Below are positions 57,173-64,000 of a stretch of DNA of 64,000 nucleotides, one piece after another. Position 1 is the stretch's first letter. Each line of letters begins with the position of its first letter. The notes beneath the pieces are model-generated. The model was not told the DNA's origin and ran no database searches. It saw only the letters and a list, made by a program, of their open reading frames with translations. This DNA is from Yersinia entomophaga (GTDB lineage Bacteria > Pseudomonadota > Gammaproteobacteria > Enterobacterales > Enterobacteriaceae), in contig NZ_CP010029.1 of NCBI RefSeq assembly GCF_001656035.1, positions 3,842,074 to 3,906,073 of the forward strand, given 5' to 3'. A program made the position numbers and the translations under genes.

Positions 57173-57988
57173 ATGAAGCAGACATTAAGATATTCGACAA
57201 TAGCCCTTTCGTTATTCGGTGCTTTAATTTTGACCGGATGTAGCCCGGATAAAAAGAACGATAATCATATAAAAGTTGGTATTAGCGCAGGTATCGATCA
57301 GCCTCTTTGGGATGTGGTCAAAAAAACGGCTAAAGATAAATACAATCTCGATGTGGAAGTGGTGACATTTACGGATTATGTCTTACCGAATGAAGCGTTA
57401 AGCACTGGCGATATAGATGCTAATTCATTCCAGCACCGGCCTTATCTGGATCGCCAGACTGCGGAGCGGGGCTATAAATTAGCGGTTGTTGGTACTACCT
57501 TTGTTTATCCTATTGCTGGCTATTCTAAAAAAATAAAATCGCTGGCTGAATTGAAAGATAATGCTCAGGTTGCTGTACCGAATGATCCAACTAACCTCGG
57601 TCGTGCGCTGCTGTTATTACAAAAAGTTGAGCTGATAAAGCTGAAAGATGGCGTTGGTTTACTTCCTACCTCTCTGGACATTACTGAAAACCCGAAAAAA
57701 TTGAAAATCGTCGAGATTGAGGCCGCGCAGCTCCCGCGTTCACTGGACGATAAAAACGTGGCTCTTGCCGTAATTAACACTAATTATTCGAGTCAGATTG
57801 GCCTAACGCCTAAGAAAGACGGTCTGTTTGTAGAAGATAAAGACTCGCCGTACGTCAATATTATTGTCGCTCGTGAAGATAATAAAGACAGCGAGAAAAT
57901 CAAAAATCTGGTTAAAGCTTATCAAACCAATGAAGTCGTGGCCGCAGCAGATAAAATTTACCATGGCGATGCAGTGAAGGCCTGGTAA
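57173..57988 (+). CDS. nlpA: MetQ/NlpA-family substrate-binding lipoprotein
   Basis: This 271-aa lipoprotein (E. coli NlpA is 272 aa) has lipobox LTGC (acylated Cys23) and a periplasmic binding domain (IKVGISAGIDQPLWDVVKKT, VTFTDYVLPNEALSTGDIDA, NSFQHRPYLD, VAVPNDPTNLGRAL, ALAVINTNY). It resembles MetQ, the methionine-binding component, but stands alone without metN/metI, as nlpA does. AAGGA precedes the ATG. It could be a second methionine or peptide-binding lipoprotein; the ligand is not certain. Confidence 0.82.
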   Translation: MKQTLRYSTIALSLFGALILTGCSPDKKNDNHIKVGISAGIDQPLWDVVKKTAKDKYNLDVEVVTFTDYVLPNEALSTGDIDANSFQHRPYLDRQTAERGYKLAVVGTTFVYPIAGYSKKIKSLAELKDNAQVAVPNDPTNLGRALLLLQKVELIKLKDGVGLLPTSLDITENPKKLKIVEIEAAQLPRSLDDKNVALAVINTNYSSQIGLTPKKDGLFVEDKDSPYVNIIVAREDNKDSEKIKNLVKAYQTNEVVAAADKIYHGDAVKAW

Positions 57989-58050
57989 TAATTTAAGGTG
58001 AAAAGTCTGGCTGCTTTAGTCAGTAACTAAAAATAGTATTATAAAAAGAA

Positions 58051-58084
58051 AAGCACTCACCCATTATTAGGTGAGTGCTTTTTT
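58051..58084. terminator. Bidirectional terminator between nlpA and the HdeB-like gene
   Basis: The perfect 11-bp stem AAGCACTCACC / GGTGAGTGCTT has T-rich ends on both strands and lies between the two convergent genes. Confidence 0.9.
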
Positions 58085-58085
58085 A

Positions 58086-58400
58086 CTACATGTGTTTTTT
58101 AGCGAATGACAAAATGTCTTGTTTGAGGTCGGTTACTTTTTTCTCTGGAGATTTCTTGCAAACTTCAACGACTTTCGGTGTGACTAGCGTGTCAGTTTCC
58201 TGGAAATCTACATAGTCACCTTGCTTATATTCCGTGGTGTCATTTAACACCCAAAATACAACTGGGGTGTAAGATTTAGGATTTAAGTCAAGGAACTCTT
58301 TACAAGTCATATCTGCGGGAGTCGTTGCTGCGAAGGTGGTTGCAGCAGCGGAGAGTAATAGGCTTGTCAGTGCGATTTTTTTAAATGAATTATTAAACAT
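58086..58400 (-). CDS. hdeB: HdeB-like periplasmic acid-stress chaperone
   Basis: This 104-aa exported protein has a signal peptide (cleavage near TTFA, about residue 24), then the HdeA/HdeB domain with DMTCKEFLDLNPKSYTPVVF and KVVEVCKKSPEKKV. The two cysteines form the conserved disulfide. It is closer to HdeB (108 aa) than HdeA by eye. AAGGAAA precedes the ATG. It should protect periplasmic proteins from aggregation at low pH. It stands alone, without hdeA or hdeD. Confidence 0.82.
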   Translation of the reverse strand: MFNNSFKKIALTSLLLSAAATTFAATTPADMTCKEFLDLNPKSYTPVVFWVLNDTTEYKQGDYVDFQETDTLVTPKVVEVCKKSPEKKVTDLKQDILSFAKKHM

Positions 58401-59045
58401 ACTGTTTTCCTTTTTATCTCTACCTTGCCAAGGACAATTTATATTTACGCTAAAAAACCCTTGTTAGCAGGAGTATTCTGAACCCAAATAAGTTCATTGG
58501 TCAATATCAGAAAGGAAATTCTATATATATTGATGATGACAGGTAATCATCAATAGGCCAAGGTGATTTTAAATAAAATAAATTAGTTAATAATCAATAA
58601 TTTAAATAGGTTCATGGTCATATTCCATGTATGGATTGTTTTTCTTATCTGTAAACTTTTGTTTAAATTGTAAATCATAGATTACACGAAATTCTAAAGG
58701 GGGGCTATTTTAACCATTTAAATTTGGCAATATTATTTTGCATTTTGCATTTTGCATTTTGCATTTTGCATTGGCTTTTAAATTAAATATAAGACCAGAA
58801 TGAATTGGATAGTTGAAATTATTAATATGTTAGCGAAGATGCAACAATTGCATCACCTTAATAGTAAGGAGGTTACAGAAGCCGGCTATAAATAACAAAG
58901 CATGTCATTATCTAACATGGGGCAAATTCATTAATAAAAAATAATATACATTCGCATTTTAAATATATTAGTGAATCATGTTGTTGTAATCACAGTTCTC
59001 AACCATACTCCTCGTGATAAAGTTTATTATGAGTGGAGCGGGGGA
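58401..59045. other. AT-rich intergenic region upstream of the phytase gene
   Basis: About 645 bp containing promoters of the HdeB-like gene (left) and phytase (right) plus a heptamer repeat. The frame upstream of the phytase ATG is open for 25 codons but has no ribosome site. Confidence 0.4.
58736..58770 (+). repeat. Heptanucleotide tandem repeat, 5 x TTTTGCA
   Basis: Five perfect copies of TTTTGCA lie about 275 bp upstream of the phytase start, in AT-rich intergenic DNA. Confidence 0.88.
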
Positions 59046-60410
59046 ATGATAACGATAAAGCGGAAGCTAAGCTTATCTGCAATGATATTAACATTTATCG
59101 GCAGTGCTATAACTATCCCAAAAGTAGTGGCGGAAGAAGTGGGATATACGCTGGAAAAAGTGGTGATATTGAGCCGCCATGGCGTGCGATCGCCAACTAA
59201 GCAAACGGAATTGATGAATGAGGTCACGCCCGATAAATGGCCCGAATGGCCGGTCAAAGCTGGGTATCTTACGCCAAGAGGTGAGCAGCTAGTTAAGATA
59301 ATGGGACACTTCTACGGACAATATTTCCGTCATACCGGATTATTGCCGAAGGAAAGATGCCCGGCTGAGGGGCAGGTTTACGTTTATTCAGATATTGACC
59401 AGCGTACTTTATTAACTGGTCAGGCGTTAATAGACGGAATTGCTCCCCAGTGTGGATTTAAAATATTTCATCAGAAGAACTTAAAGCAGATCGATCCCTT
59501 GTTTCATCCCGTTGAGGCTGGTATCTGCGCTTTAAATGCAAAAAAAACGCAGGAAGCAATAGAAAAGAAGCTTGGCGCACCTATCACGACATTAAGTCAA
59601 CGTTATGCTAAATCCCTGGCCTTAATGGGGAAGGTACTCAATTTTTCTGCTTCCCCATATTGTCAGAAAATGGAAAAGCAAGGGATGGATTGTAATTTTG
59701 CCGATCTATCACCTAACGAAGTTCAGGTAAATCAGGAAGGCAGCAAGGCTTCATTGAGTGGCCCGGTTGCTTTGTCTTCTACGCTGGCTGAAATATTTCT
59801 GCTACAAAACTCGCAGGGTATGCCGATAGTGGCCTGGCATCGTTTGCTGACGAGAGAGGATTGGCAGACTCTGATGCTTTTGCATAACTCGCAATTCGAT
59901 CTCATGGCCAAAACTCCTTATATAGCACAGCATAAAGGAACTCCTTTATTACAACAGATAAATGTGGCGCTTTTACAGCCTGAGCAGGGAAAGGCTGGGC
60001 TAGATAAACAGCCCGCGACTAAAAAAACGCTAAGCAATACTCAATTACCCGATAACAATGCGGTATTTATTCTAGGTGGCCACGATACCAATATTGCAAA
60101 TGTTGCCGGAATGCTGGGTTTAAATTGGACATTACCGCTGCAGCCGGATAATACCCCTCCGGGAGGTGGATTAGTTTTTGAACGTTGGCGAGATCAGCAT
60201 GGACAAAGCTTCGTGGCGATTAAAATGTTCTACCAAACGCTAAATCAGCTGAGAAATATGGAGAAGTTGGATTTGTCGATTAACCCAGCCGGAATGGTTA
60301 GCATCGATATTCCTGGTTGCGAAAATGAAGGTGAAAATAAACTGTGCCGCTTAGCGACGTTCCAGAAGAAAGTCGTCGAGGCTATTGAGCCGGCCTGTAA
60401 TCTGCCATAA
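59046..60410 (+). CDS. appA: Periplasmic phytase / acid phosphatase AppA
   Basis: This 454-aa histidine acid phosphatase releases phosphate from phytate at acid pH. A signal peptide occupies about 1-29. The catalytic motif is ILSRHGVRSP (nucleophile H45) and the proton donor pair is GGHDTN (H346, D347). Conserved TPDKWPEWPVKAGYLTPRG, VYSDIDQRTLLTGQ and NWTLPLQPDNTPPGG follow E. coli AppA rather than Agp. Multiple cysteines fit the known disulfides. The start at 59046 has GGAG 7 nt upstream. A hairpin follows the stop. Confidence 0.88.
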   Translation: MITIKRKLSLSAMILTFIGSAITIPKVVAEEVGYTLEKVVILSRHGVRSPTKQTELMNEVTPDKWPEWPVKAGYLTPRGEQLVKIMGHFYGQYFRHTGLLPKERCPAEGQVYVYSDIDQRTLLTGQALIDGIAPQCGFKIFHQKNLKQIDPLFHPVEAGICALNAKKTQEAIEKKLGAPITTLSQRYAKSLALMGKVLNFSASPYCQKMEKQGMDCNFADLSPNEVQVNQEGSKASLSGPVALSSTLAEIFLLQNSQGMPIVAWHRLLTREDWQTLMLLHNSQFDLMAKTPYIAQHKGTPLLQQINVALLQPEQGKAGLDKQPATKKTLSNTQLPDNNAVFILGGHDTNIANVAGMLGLNWTLPLQPDNTPPGGGLVFERWRDQHGQSFVAIKMFYQTLNQLRNMEKLDLSINPAGMVSIDIPGCENEGENKLCRLATFQKKVVEAIEPACNLP

Positions 60411-60429
60411 GTGATAGCGGCGTAATAAA

Positions 60430-60465
60430 CCAATAAGGCCACTGTAATGCAGGCGGCCTTATTGG
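60430..60465 (+). terminator. Hairpin after the phytase gene
   Basis: The perfect 11-bp stem CCAATAAGGCC / GGCCTTATTGG has a 14-nt loop and lies 20 nt after the stop. No T-run follows, so termination may need Rho or the hairpin may protect the mRNA. Confidence 0.5.
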
Positions 60466-60514
60466 TGGTTACGAGAGTAAAGTCAGATGAGAGATTGAAA
60501 TCTTATTAAGGACG

Positions 60515-60718
60515 TTATTGGCCAAGACGAACTAGATCAAAAGGCACATAACGTTCGCAGGCGTGTTGTAACTCAACACACTGAGCGCGCTCGGCCTCAA
60601 TATCAGAGAGTCCATCAGCATGTATTGCCTTCGCAACATCAATCAAACCTGACTGTGCGACCATAACGCGATGCCCAGGGCGAATTTGGTTTCTATTTCT
60701 GTCATAGACTTTAACCAT
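60515..60718 (-). CDS. ydfZ: YdfZ-family small protein
   Basis: This 67-aa protein has the same length and pattern as E. coli YdfZ: YDRNRNQIRPGHRVMVAQSG at the start and VPFDLVRLG at the end. GGAGG precedes the ATG. YdfZ has been described as a putative selenium-binding protein and is FNR-activated in E. coli. A sequence TTGATCTGAGGCAA (minus strand, 60782-60795), about 70 bp upstream, keeps one good FNR half-site. Function is not established. Confidence 0.72.
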   Translation of the reverse strand: MVKVYDRNRNQIRPGHRVMVAQSGLIDVAKAIHADGLSDIEAERAQCVELQHACERYVPFDLVRLGQ

Positions 60719-61108
60719 ATTGACCTCCAGTTAATCCTGTCAATTTGCGGCTATAGGCTACTTATCACGCCCCTAATTTCTTTGCCTCAGATCAAAAATA
60801 TTTAATTTTTTATAGCTGAGTTTTATCTACTGACCCAACAGCGAATGGATATGCAACCAGAAAGGAAAGGTCTGACTGCCGGATTGCTATTAAAAAAGCT
60901 TTATAGAAGGTAACAAGGATTGCAGAGCATAAGCACAACGAGTTTAAATCAGGTTTGGTACGTATGAGTCATTGGATTAGGGTGTTCAGTGATGACTTTC
61001 GGTTATTAACCATCTCGACTTATGGTCTGACTTAACAAAAATGTATAGTTCAAATGACTGATTTTTATCTGTAAACAAACTTATATGCTATTAGTGTGAT
61101 ATATTAGC
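60719..61108. other. Intergenic region without recognised genes
   Basis: About 390 bp between the divergent ydfZ-like gene and the cold-shock promoter. Apart from the weak FNR-like half-site I see nothing specific. Confidence 0.35.
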
Positions 61109-61322
61109 TTGCTATTTATGAGCCGTACTGGTTTAATGCGTCATCGGTTTGGAACACAGACCTTATGAAAGCAGTTTTAGTAAAGCAGTTCACAGTATTA
61201 GCGTTATCCTCAATAGATACCTCTTCACCGCGAAACTCCTTCTTAAGTGCCCCATAAGAAATAACTGAAAGACAGACCTCTCTTGCCTTATGGCAGCTTA
61301 AATAAATGAAGGAAGTATCGCT
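61109..61322 (+). promoter_or_regulatory. Cold-shock promoter and cspA-type 5' leader with cold box
   Basis: A promoter TTGCTA-17 bp-TTTAAT (61109-61137) is followed by a leader of about 178 nt. Its start GGTTTGGAACACAGACC (61146-61162) and the following AAAGCAGT and TAGTAAAGCA align well with the cold box and early leader of E. coli cspA mRNA (159-nt leader). AGGAAG lies before the ATG. This supports cold-dependent mRNA stabilisation and translation control. Confidence 0.75.
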
Positions 61323-61535
61323 ATGTCTAATAAAATGACTGGTTTAGTAAAATGGTTTGACGCGGGTAAAGGCTTTGGTTTTATTACCCCAGCGGACGGT
61401 GGCAAAGATGTATTCGTGCATTTCTCTGCTATCCAGAGCAACGATTTTAAAACGCTGGATGAAGGTCAGCGCGTAGAGTTCTCGATTGAGAACGGCGCAA
61501 AAGGGCCTTCGGCGGCCAATGTTGTTGCCCTGTAA
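61323..61535 (+). CDS. cspA: CspA-family cold-shock protein
   Basis: This 70-aa single OB-fold RNA chaperone carries RNP1 KGFGFITP and RNP2 DVFVHFSAI. The start [16 protein letters not shown] is most like the cold-inducible CspA/CspB/CspG group rather than CspC/CspE. The cspA-like leader supports cold induction. Which paralogue it is cannot be decided from this window. Confidence 0.88.
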   Translation: MSNKMTGLVKWFDAGKGFGFITPADGGKDVFVHFSAIQSNDFKTLDEGQRVEFSIENGAKGPSAANVVAL

Positions 61536-61967
61536 AGACAGGCAATAACGGCTAATTATCAGGTTAGAAATCCCCGGTTTTTGCTCTGATATGAATTGCC
61601 CAAATAAAGAACGCTTTGCGCGAGATACCAAGTTTGGAGATCCTTAGATCGATCCTTAAACTACGGTACTATGACGGCTCCTATGACTAGGAGCCGTTTT
61701 TTTGTGCTATTTTTCAGGTTAGTGACAACTTTCATTGCTACGGTATTCTTCGTAAAAATCATTCCACTGAATTAATTTATCACAGCCTGTTTAAGCACGT
61801 TAGAATTCGCAGGGCTAATCTCAAAGAGAATAGAGCAAACAGCGACGTGGGAATTTTTATAAAGAAACGCCCTCGTCTATCAAGACTGAGGGCGGCAAAG
61901 ACTTCTATTCGAAAAAACCAGCGCCATTCCAGTTAATCGAGCTGAAGGGATTGGATAAGCGAAATAG
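61536..61967. other. Intergenic region with csp terminator
   Basis: About 430 bp with no gene. It contains the strong terminator at 61674-61703 and a weakly palindromic stretch near the stop of kdoO. Confidence 0.4.
61674..61703 (+). terminator. Terminator of the cold-shock gene
   Basis: The perfect 10-bp stem ACGGCTCCTA / TAGGAGCCGT has a TGAC loop and a T-run after it, about 139 nt downstream of the csp stop. Confidence 0.88.
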
Positions 61968-62867
61968 CTAGATCAATCGTTGGCCAGTGAGCGCTTCAAG
62001 AATTTTCAACGGGGACTGCTCTGGGTGTTTCATACCCTTTACCGGTAATAGGAAGGTCTGTTCCAGCATATATTGGCCTCCCATTGCGGCATGTGGTGTT
62101 TGATCTGAAAAACAAATCCAACTGCTACCAGGCGGAAATTCGATCGCAACTTGTTGGCCATTTTGCTGATAATCTGCGTCAGATTTCATTTTATCGTGTA
62201 GCTGCAACATTAAATGATCGTAATGGCTGCGTCGGAGTTTGGTGATACCAACTTTATGCTGTAACCAACTGCTAATAGGTGAGTAGCGATCGAGTTTTGG
62301 CAGATAACGGCTCGCTAATTGCTGAAAATCTTCACCTACTCGCCAAGAGCGATTTTCACCGTGGGGATTAATATTGGTGAAAATACGAATAATCCGCTCA
62401 CCGTAATTAGGCCTCGAGGGGAAAGCATCAACGTGTAAACGGCTATCATCTTTGCGCCAGGACGTTTTGTCCCGCCATGCGGCGACTGGATGCAGCCTTA
62501 GGCTGTTAGTTGGGCTGCGTAGGGCATGGGTATATTCAGGTAATAATTGTCCTAATAGACTAACGCAGTGTTGATAATAGCGCTCAAGCAGCTGGCGCGT
62601 TAGCTCGATTTTACTTTCATCCGTCACACCAGTAAGTTCACCTTCCAGAGGTTTGAAACTGATGTTTTTGCGTTTTATATCGACCAGCGCTGGGTTCAGT
62701 AATTGCTTCTCTTGTGAGCTTAACGGGAAAGCCAGATTCGGTAAAAAAAGAACTTTTCCCTGTTCTAAGGCTTCAATTGCATCGGGAATGACATGCTCAT
62801 TCTTGCCCCAATGTTGGTGAGGGAGAGTGAGAATCATCGGATCTGGGGCGATAGAGTTAGAATTCAT
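61968..62867 (-). CDS. kdoO: Kdo 3-hydroxylase KdoO (Fe(II)/2-oxoglutarate dioxygenase)
   Basis: This 299-aa dioxygenase converts the outer Kdo sugar of the LPS inner core to Ko. The family is known from Yersinia pestis and Burkholderia. The iron facial triad is predicted as H145 and D147 in LHVDAFPSRP and H259 in TPHAAMGG. Conserved NSLRLHPVAAWRDKTSWRKD and GERIIRIFTNINPHGENRSW support it. There is no signal peptide, which fits action on the cytoplasmic face. A GGAT ribosome site precedes the ATG. It is monocistronic. Confidence 0.82.
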   Translation of the reverse strand: MNSNSIAPDPMILTLPHQHWGKNEHVIPDAIEALEQGKVLFLPNLAFPLSSQEKQLLNPALVDIKRKNISFKPLEGELTGVTDESKIELTRQLLERYYQHCVSLLGQLLPEYTHALRSPTNSLRLHPVAAWRDKTSWRKDDSRLHVDAFPSRPNYGERIIRIFTNINPHGENRSWRVGEDFQQLASRYLPKLDRYSPISSWLQHKVGITKLRRSHYDHLMLQLHDKMKSDADYQQNGQQVAIEFPPGSSWICFSDQTPHAAMGGQYMLEQTFLLPVKGMKHPEQSPLKILEALTGQRLI

Positions 62868-63226
62868 CAGATATCCGGCCTAGATTATTTTAGTCAGTGA
62901 TAAATAATATAACTTTTTTTAAACAATTAATTGCACTTTTGTGGCGAATTGCGAGCAAACAGAACATTCCGGTTAGTGGCAGAGCAAGTAATGGAGTGGC
63001 ACTTATGCAGAGTGTCCCATTAGGTGATTTTGGTTCTGAATATTCTGAGGACAATGATGCTCAATGAGCTGAGCATCATGGTGCTAGATAAGGTTGTTTT
63101 AGAGAGGATGGCGATAGACGACGTATCGTATTCCTTTGGCTAAGAAACGTAGAAAAATTGAATTAATGTAGTGAAATATTAATATGTTAACTGAACTGTG
63201 ATTGGTTCTAATAAATATGGACATAA
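62868..63226. other. Intergenic region with a palindrome
   Basis: About 360 bp between kdoO and the ylaC-like gene. Besides the inverted repeat at 63054-63079 I see no feature. Confidence 0.35.
63054..63079. repeat. 10-bp inverted repeat
   Basis: ATGATGCTCA / TGAGCATCAT with a 6-nt loop is perfect over 10 bp. No T-run follows. It may be a dispersed palindrome. Confidence 0.55.
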
Positions 63227-63262
63227 AAAAGCCCTGATAATCTGATCATCAAGGCTTTTTTT
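63225..63262. terminator. Terminator of the ylaC-like gene
   Basis: AAAAAAGCC / GGCTTTTTT arms with an inner TGAT / ATCA pairing. It is symmetrical, so it could work on both strands, and lies 21 nt beyond the stop of the ylaC-like gene. Confidence 0.7.
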
Positions 63263-63282
63263 ATCAGGTACATATCATCTGA

Positions 63283-63789
63283 TTAGACAGGCACGATTCT
63301 CGAGTCAGTAATCGAGGAGACTTGCTTTTTTGAGTAGGCCAGATCGTAAACATCGTAGAAATCGATTTCGCCTTTATTTTCTATGATGCGTTTAATTTTA
63401 TTTTTAAAGTCATCATTGATATTTTTATTTTCAAGCAATTTAGCCACTGCTTCTGGAGACAGAGCGCGGCTGAAAAACCATTCGCCGTTATAGCAAACGC
63501 GGAGGTCGAGTACACCAATGTCTTCAAATTTAAATATCGGCTTTATTTCCATCAATAAAATTGCTGACATGATGACAAAAAATGCAGTAAAACCAATAAC
63601 GTAATAAGTACCAAAATAAGGTGTTAAAAGCATCAGAATTAAAACAAAGAAATATGAAATCAGCATTGCCAAACACAAATACGGATGTTTATGAATGAAC
63701 TCAATATTAAAGTCAAGACGACCATTCCGGTTTTCTTTTTTATTGATTTTCTCAATGTCTTCAATGAGTATTTCTTTTATTATATCCAT
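63283..63789 (-). CDS. ylaC: YlaC-family inner-membrane protein
   Basis: This 168-aa protein has a charged N-terminal segment and two adjacent membrane helices (about 37-56 and 61-81). Its C-terminal cytoplasmic domain contains FEDIGVLDLRVCYNGEWFFS and KGEIDFYDVYDLA, the conserved pieces of E. coli YlaC (156 aa). AAGG precedes the ATG. Function is unknown in the family. Confidence 0.8.
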   Translation of the reverse strand: MDIIKEILIEDIEKINKKENRNGRLDFNIEFIHKHPYLCLAMLISYFFVLILMLLTPYFGTYYVIGFTAFFVIMSAILLMEIKPIFKFEDIGVLDLRVCYNGEWFFSRALSPEAVAKLLENKNINDDFKNKIKRIIENKGEIDFYDVYDLAYSKKQVSSITDSRIVPV

Positions 63790-64000
63790 TGCGATGACCT
63801 TGTAATTGCAGATGAGTCGGATAAAATTATTATCTATTACTATAGATTAGCACGAGAAATGCGTCCTCAAGTATATCAGTTCGATGAATTACCTGACCTA
63901 ACTGTTATAGGCAGTTTCTGCGTATCGTGAGTTTTTGAACACTGTTATCACCTGCTGGTGACGACGTAATTCCCTGCTTTACTGAGCTAAAATTTAGTAG

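Noticed and set aside
58736..58770. Short regular repeats that could suggest a CRISPR array
   Set aside because: Head-to-tail 7-bp units without spacers; no cas genes are in the window.
63685..63930. 81-codon open frame on the plus strand at the window end
   Set aside because: It begins antisense to the ylaC-like gene and has no ribosome site or recognisable protein.

Overview
The window is chromosomal DNA of an enterobacterium of the Yersinia/Yersiniaceae type. The order sbcB, plaP, yeeA, yeeX, tRNA-Asn, mtfA, tRNA-Ser is the arrangement around E. coli sbcB. A Yiu-type siderophore transporter, a Kdo hydroxylase (KdoO) and an AppA-type phytase point towards Yersinia. Raffinose (raf) and citrate (cit) loci together would suit raffinose- and citrate-positive species such as Y. 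intermedia, but that species guess is inference only.

Layout. 1-8.4 kb: yeiE and lysP, then a Fur-boxed siderophore operon (binding protein, permease, ATPase) and its TonB receptor. 8.4-14.7 kb: a heptamer repeat, a two-gene ribose-type ABC transporter without a binding protein, divergent hcxA, and the putrescine importer plaP. 14.8-19.4 kb: sbcB, a reductase-like SDR, yeeA, yeeX. 19.6-36.1 kb, between the first and second of three identical tRNA-Asn genes: a rafRAB operon with twin operators, a chaperone-usher fimbrial operon with two chaperones and a two-domain adhesin, and directly upstream of it a BvgAS/EvgAS-type phosphorelay. 36.1-53.6 kb, between the second and third tRNA-Asn: afuBC remnants beside an intact UhpA-like regulator, a complete anaerobic citrate fermentation locus (dpiBA divergent from citCDEFXG-citT), an orphan phosphopantetheinyl transferase, a winged-helix regulator and a phage-type lysis cassette (holin, M15 endopeptidase, overlapping spanins). 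This is followed by about 2 kb of decayed DNA: an AraC fragment, IS remnants, an H-NS C-terminus and a tyrosine recombinase remnant. 53.6-64 kb: mtfA, tRNA-Ser, a GAF-GGDEF cyclase, an NlpA-type lipoprotein, an HdeB-like chaperone, phytase, a ydfZ-like gene, a cold-shock gene with a cspA-like leader, kdoO and a ylaC-like gene.

How the parts work together. The core genes are housekeeping. The accessory capacity sits in two segments whose ends are near-identical tRNA-Asn repeats. The most interesting candidates are (1) the lysis cassette facing a ToxR-like regulator across about 1 kb of AT-rich DNA, which resembles the holin/endopeptidase/spanin sets used for protein release (type 10 secretion) in Yersinia and Serratia; and (2) the BvgAS-like relay placed immediately upstream of a fimbrial operon, with inverted repeats containing a BvgA-like heptad in the space between them.

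Limits. All calls come from reading the sequence and from remembered family features. No database search was run.
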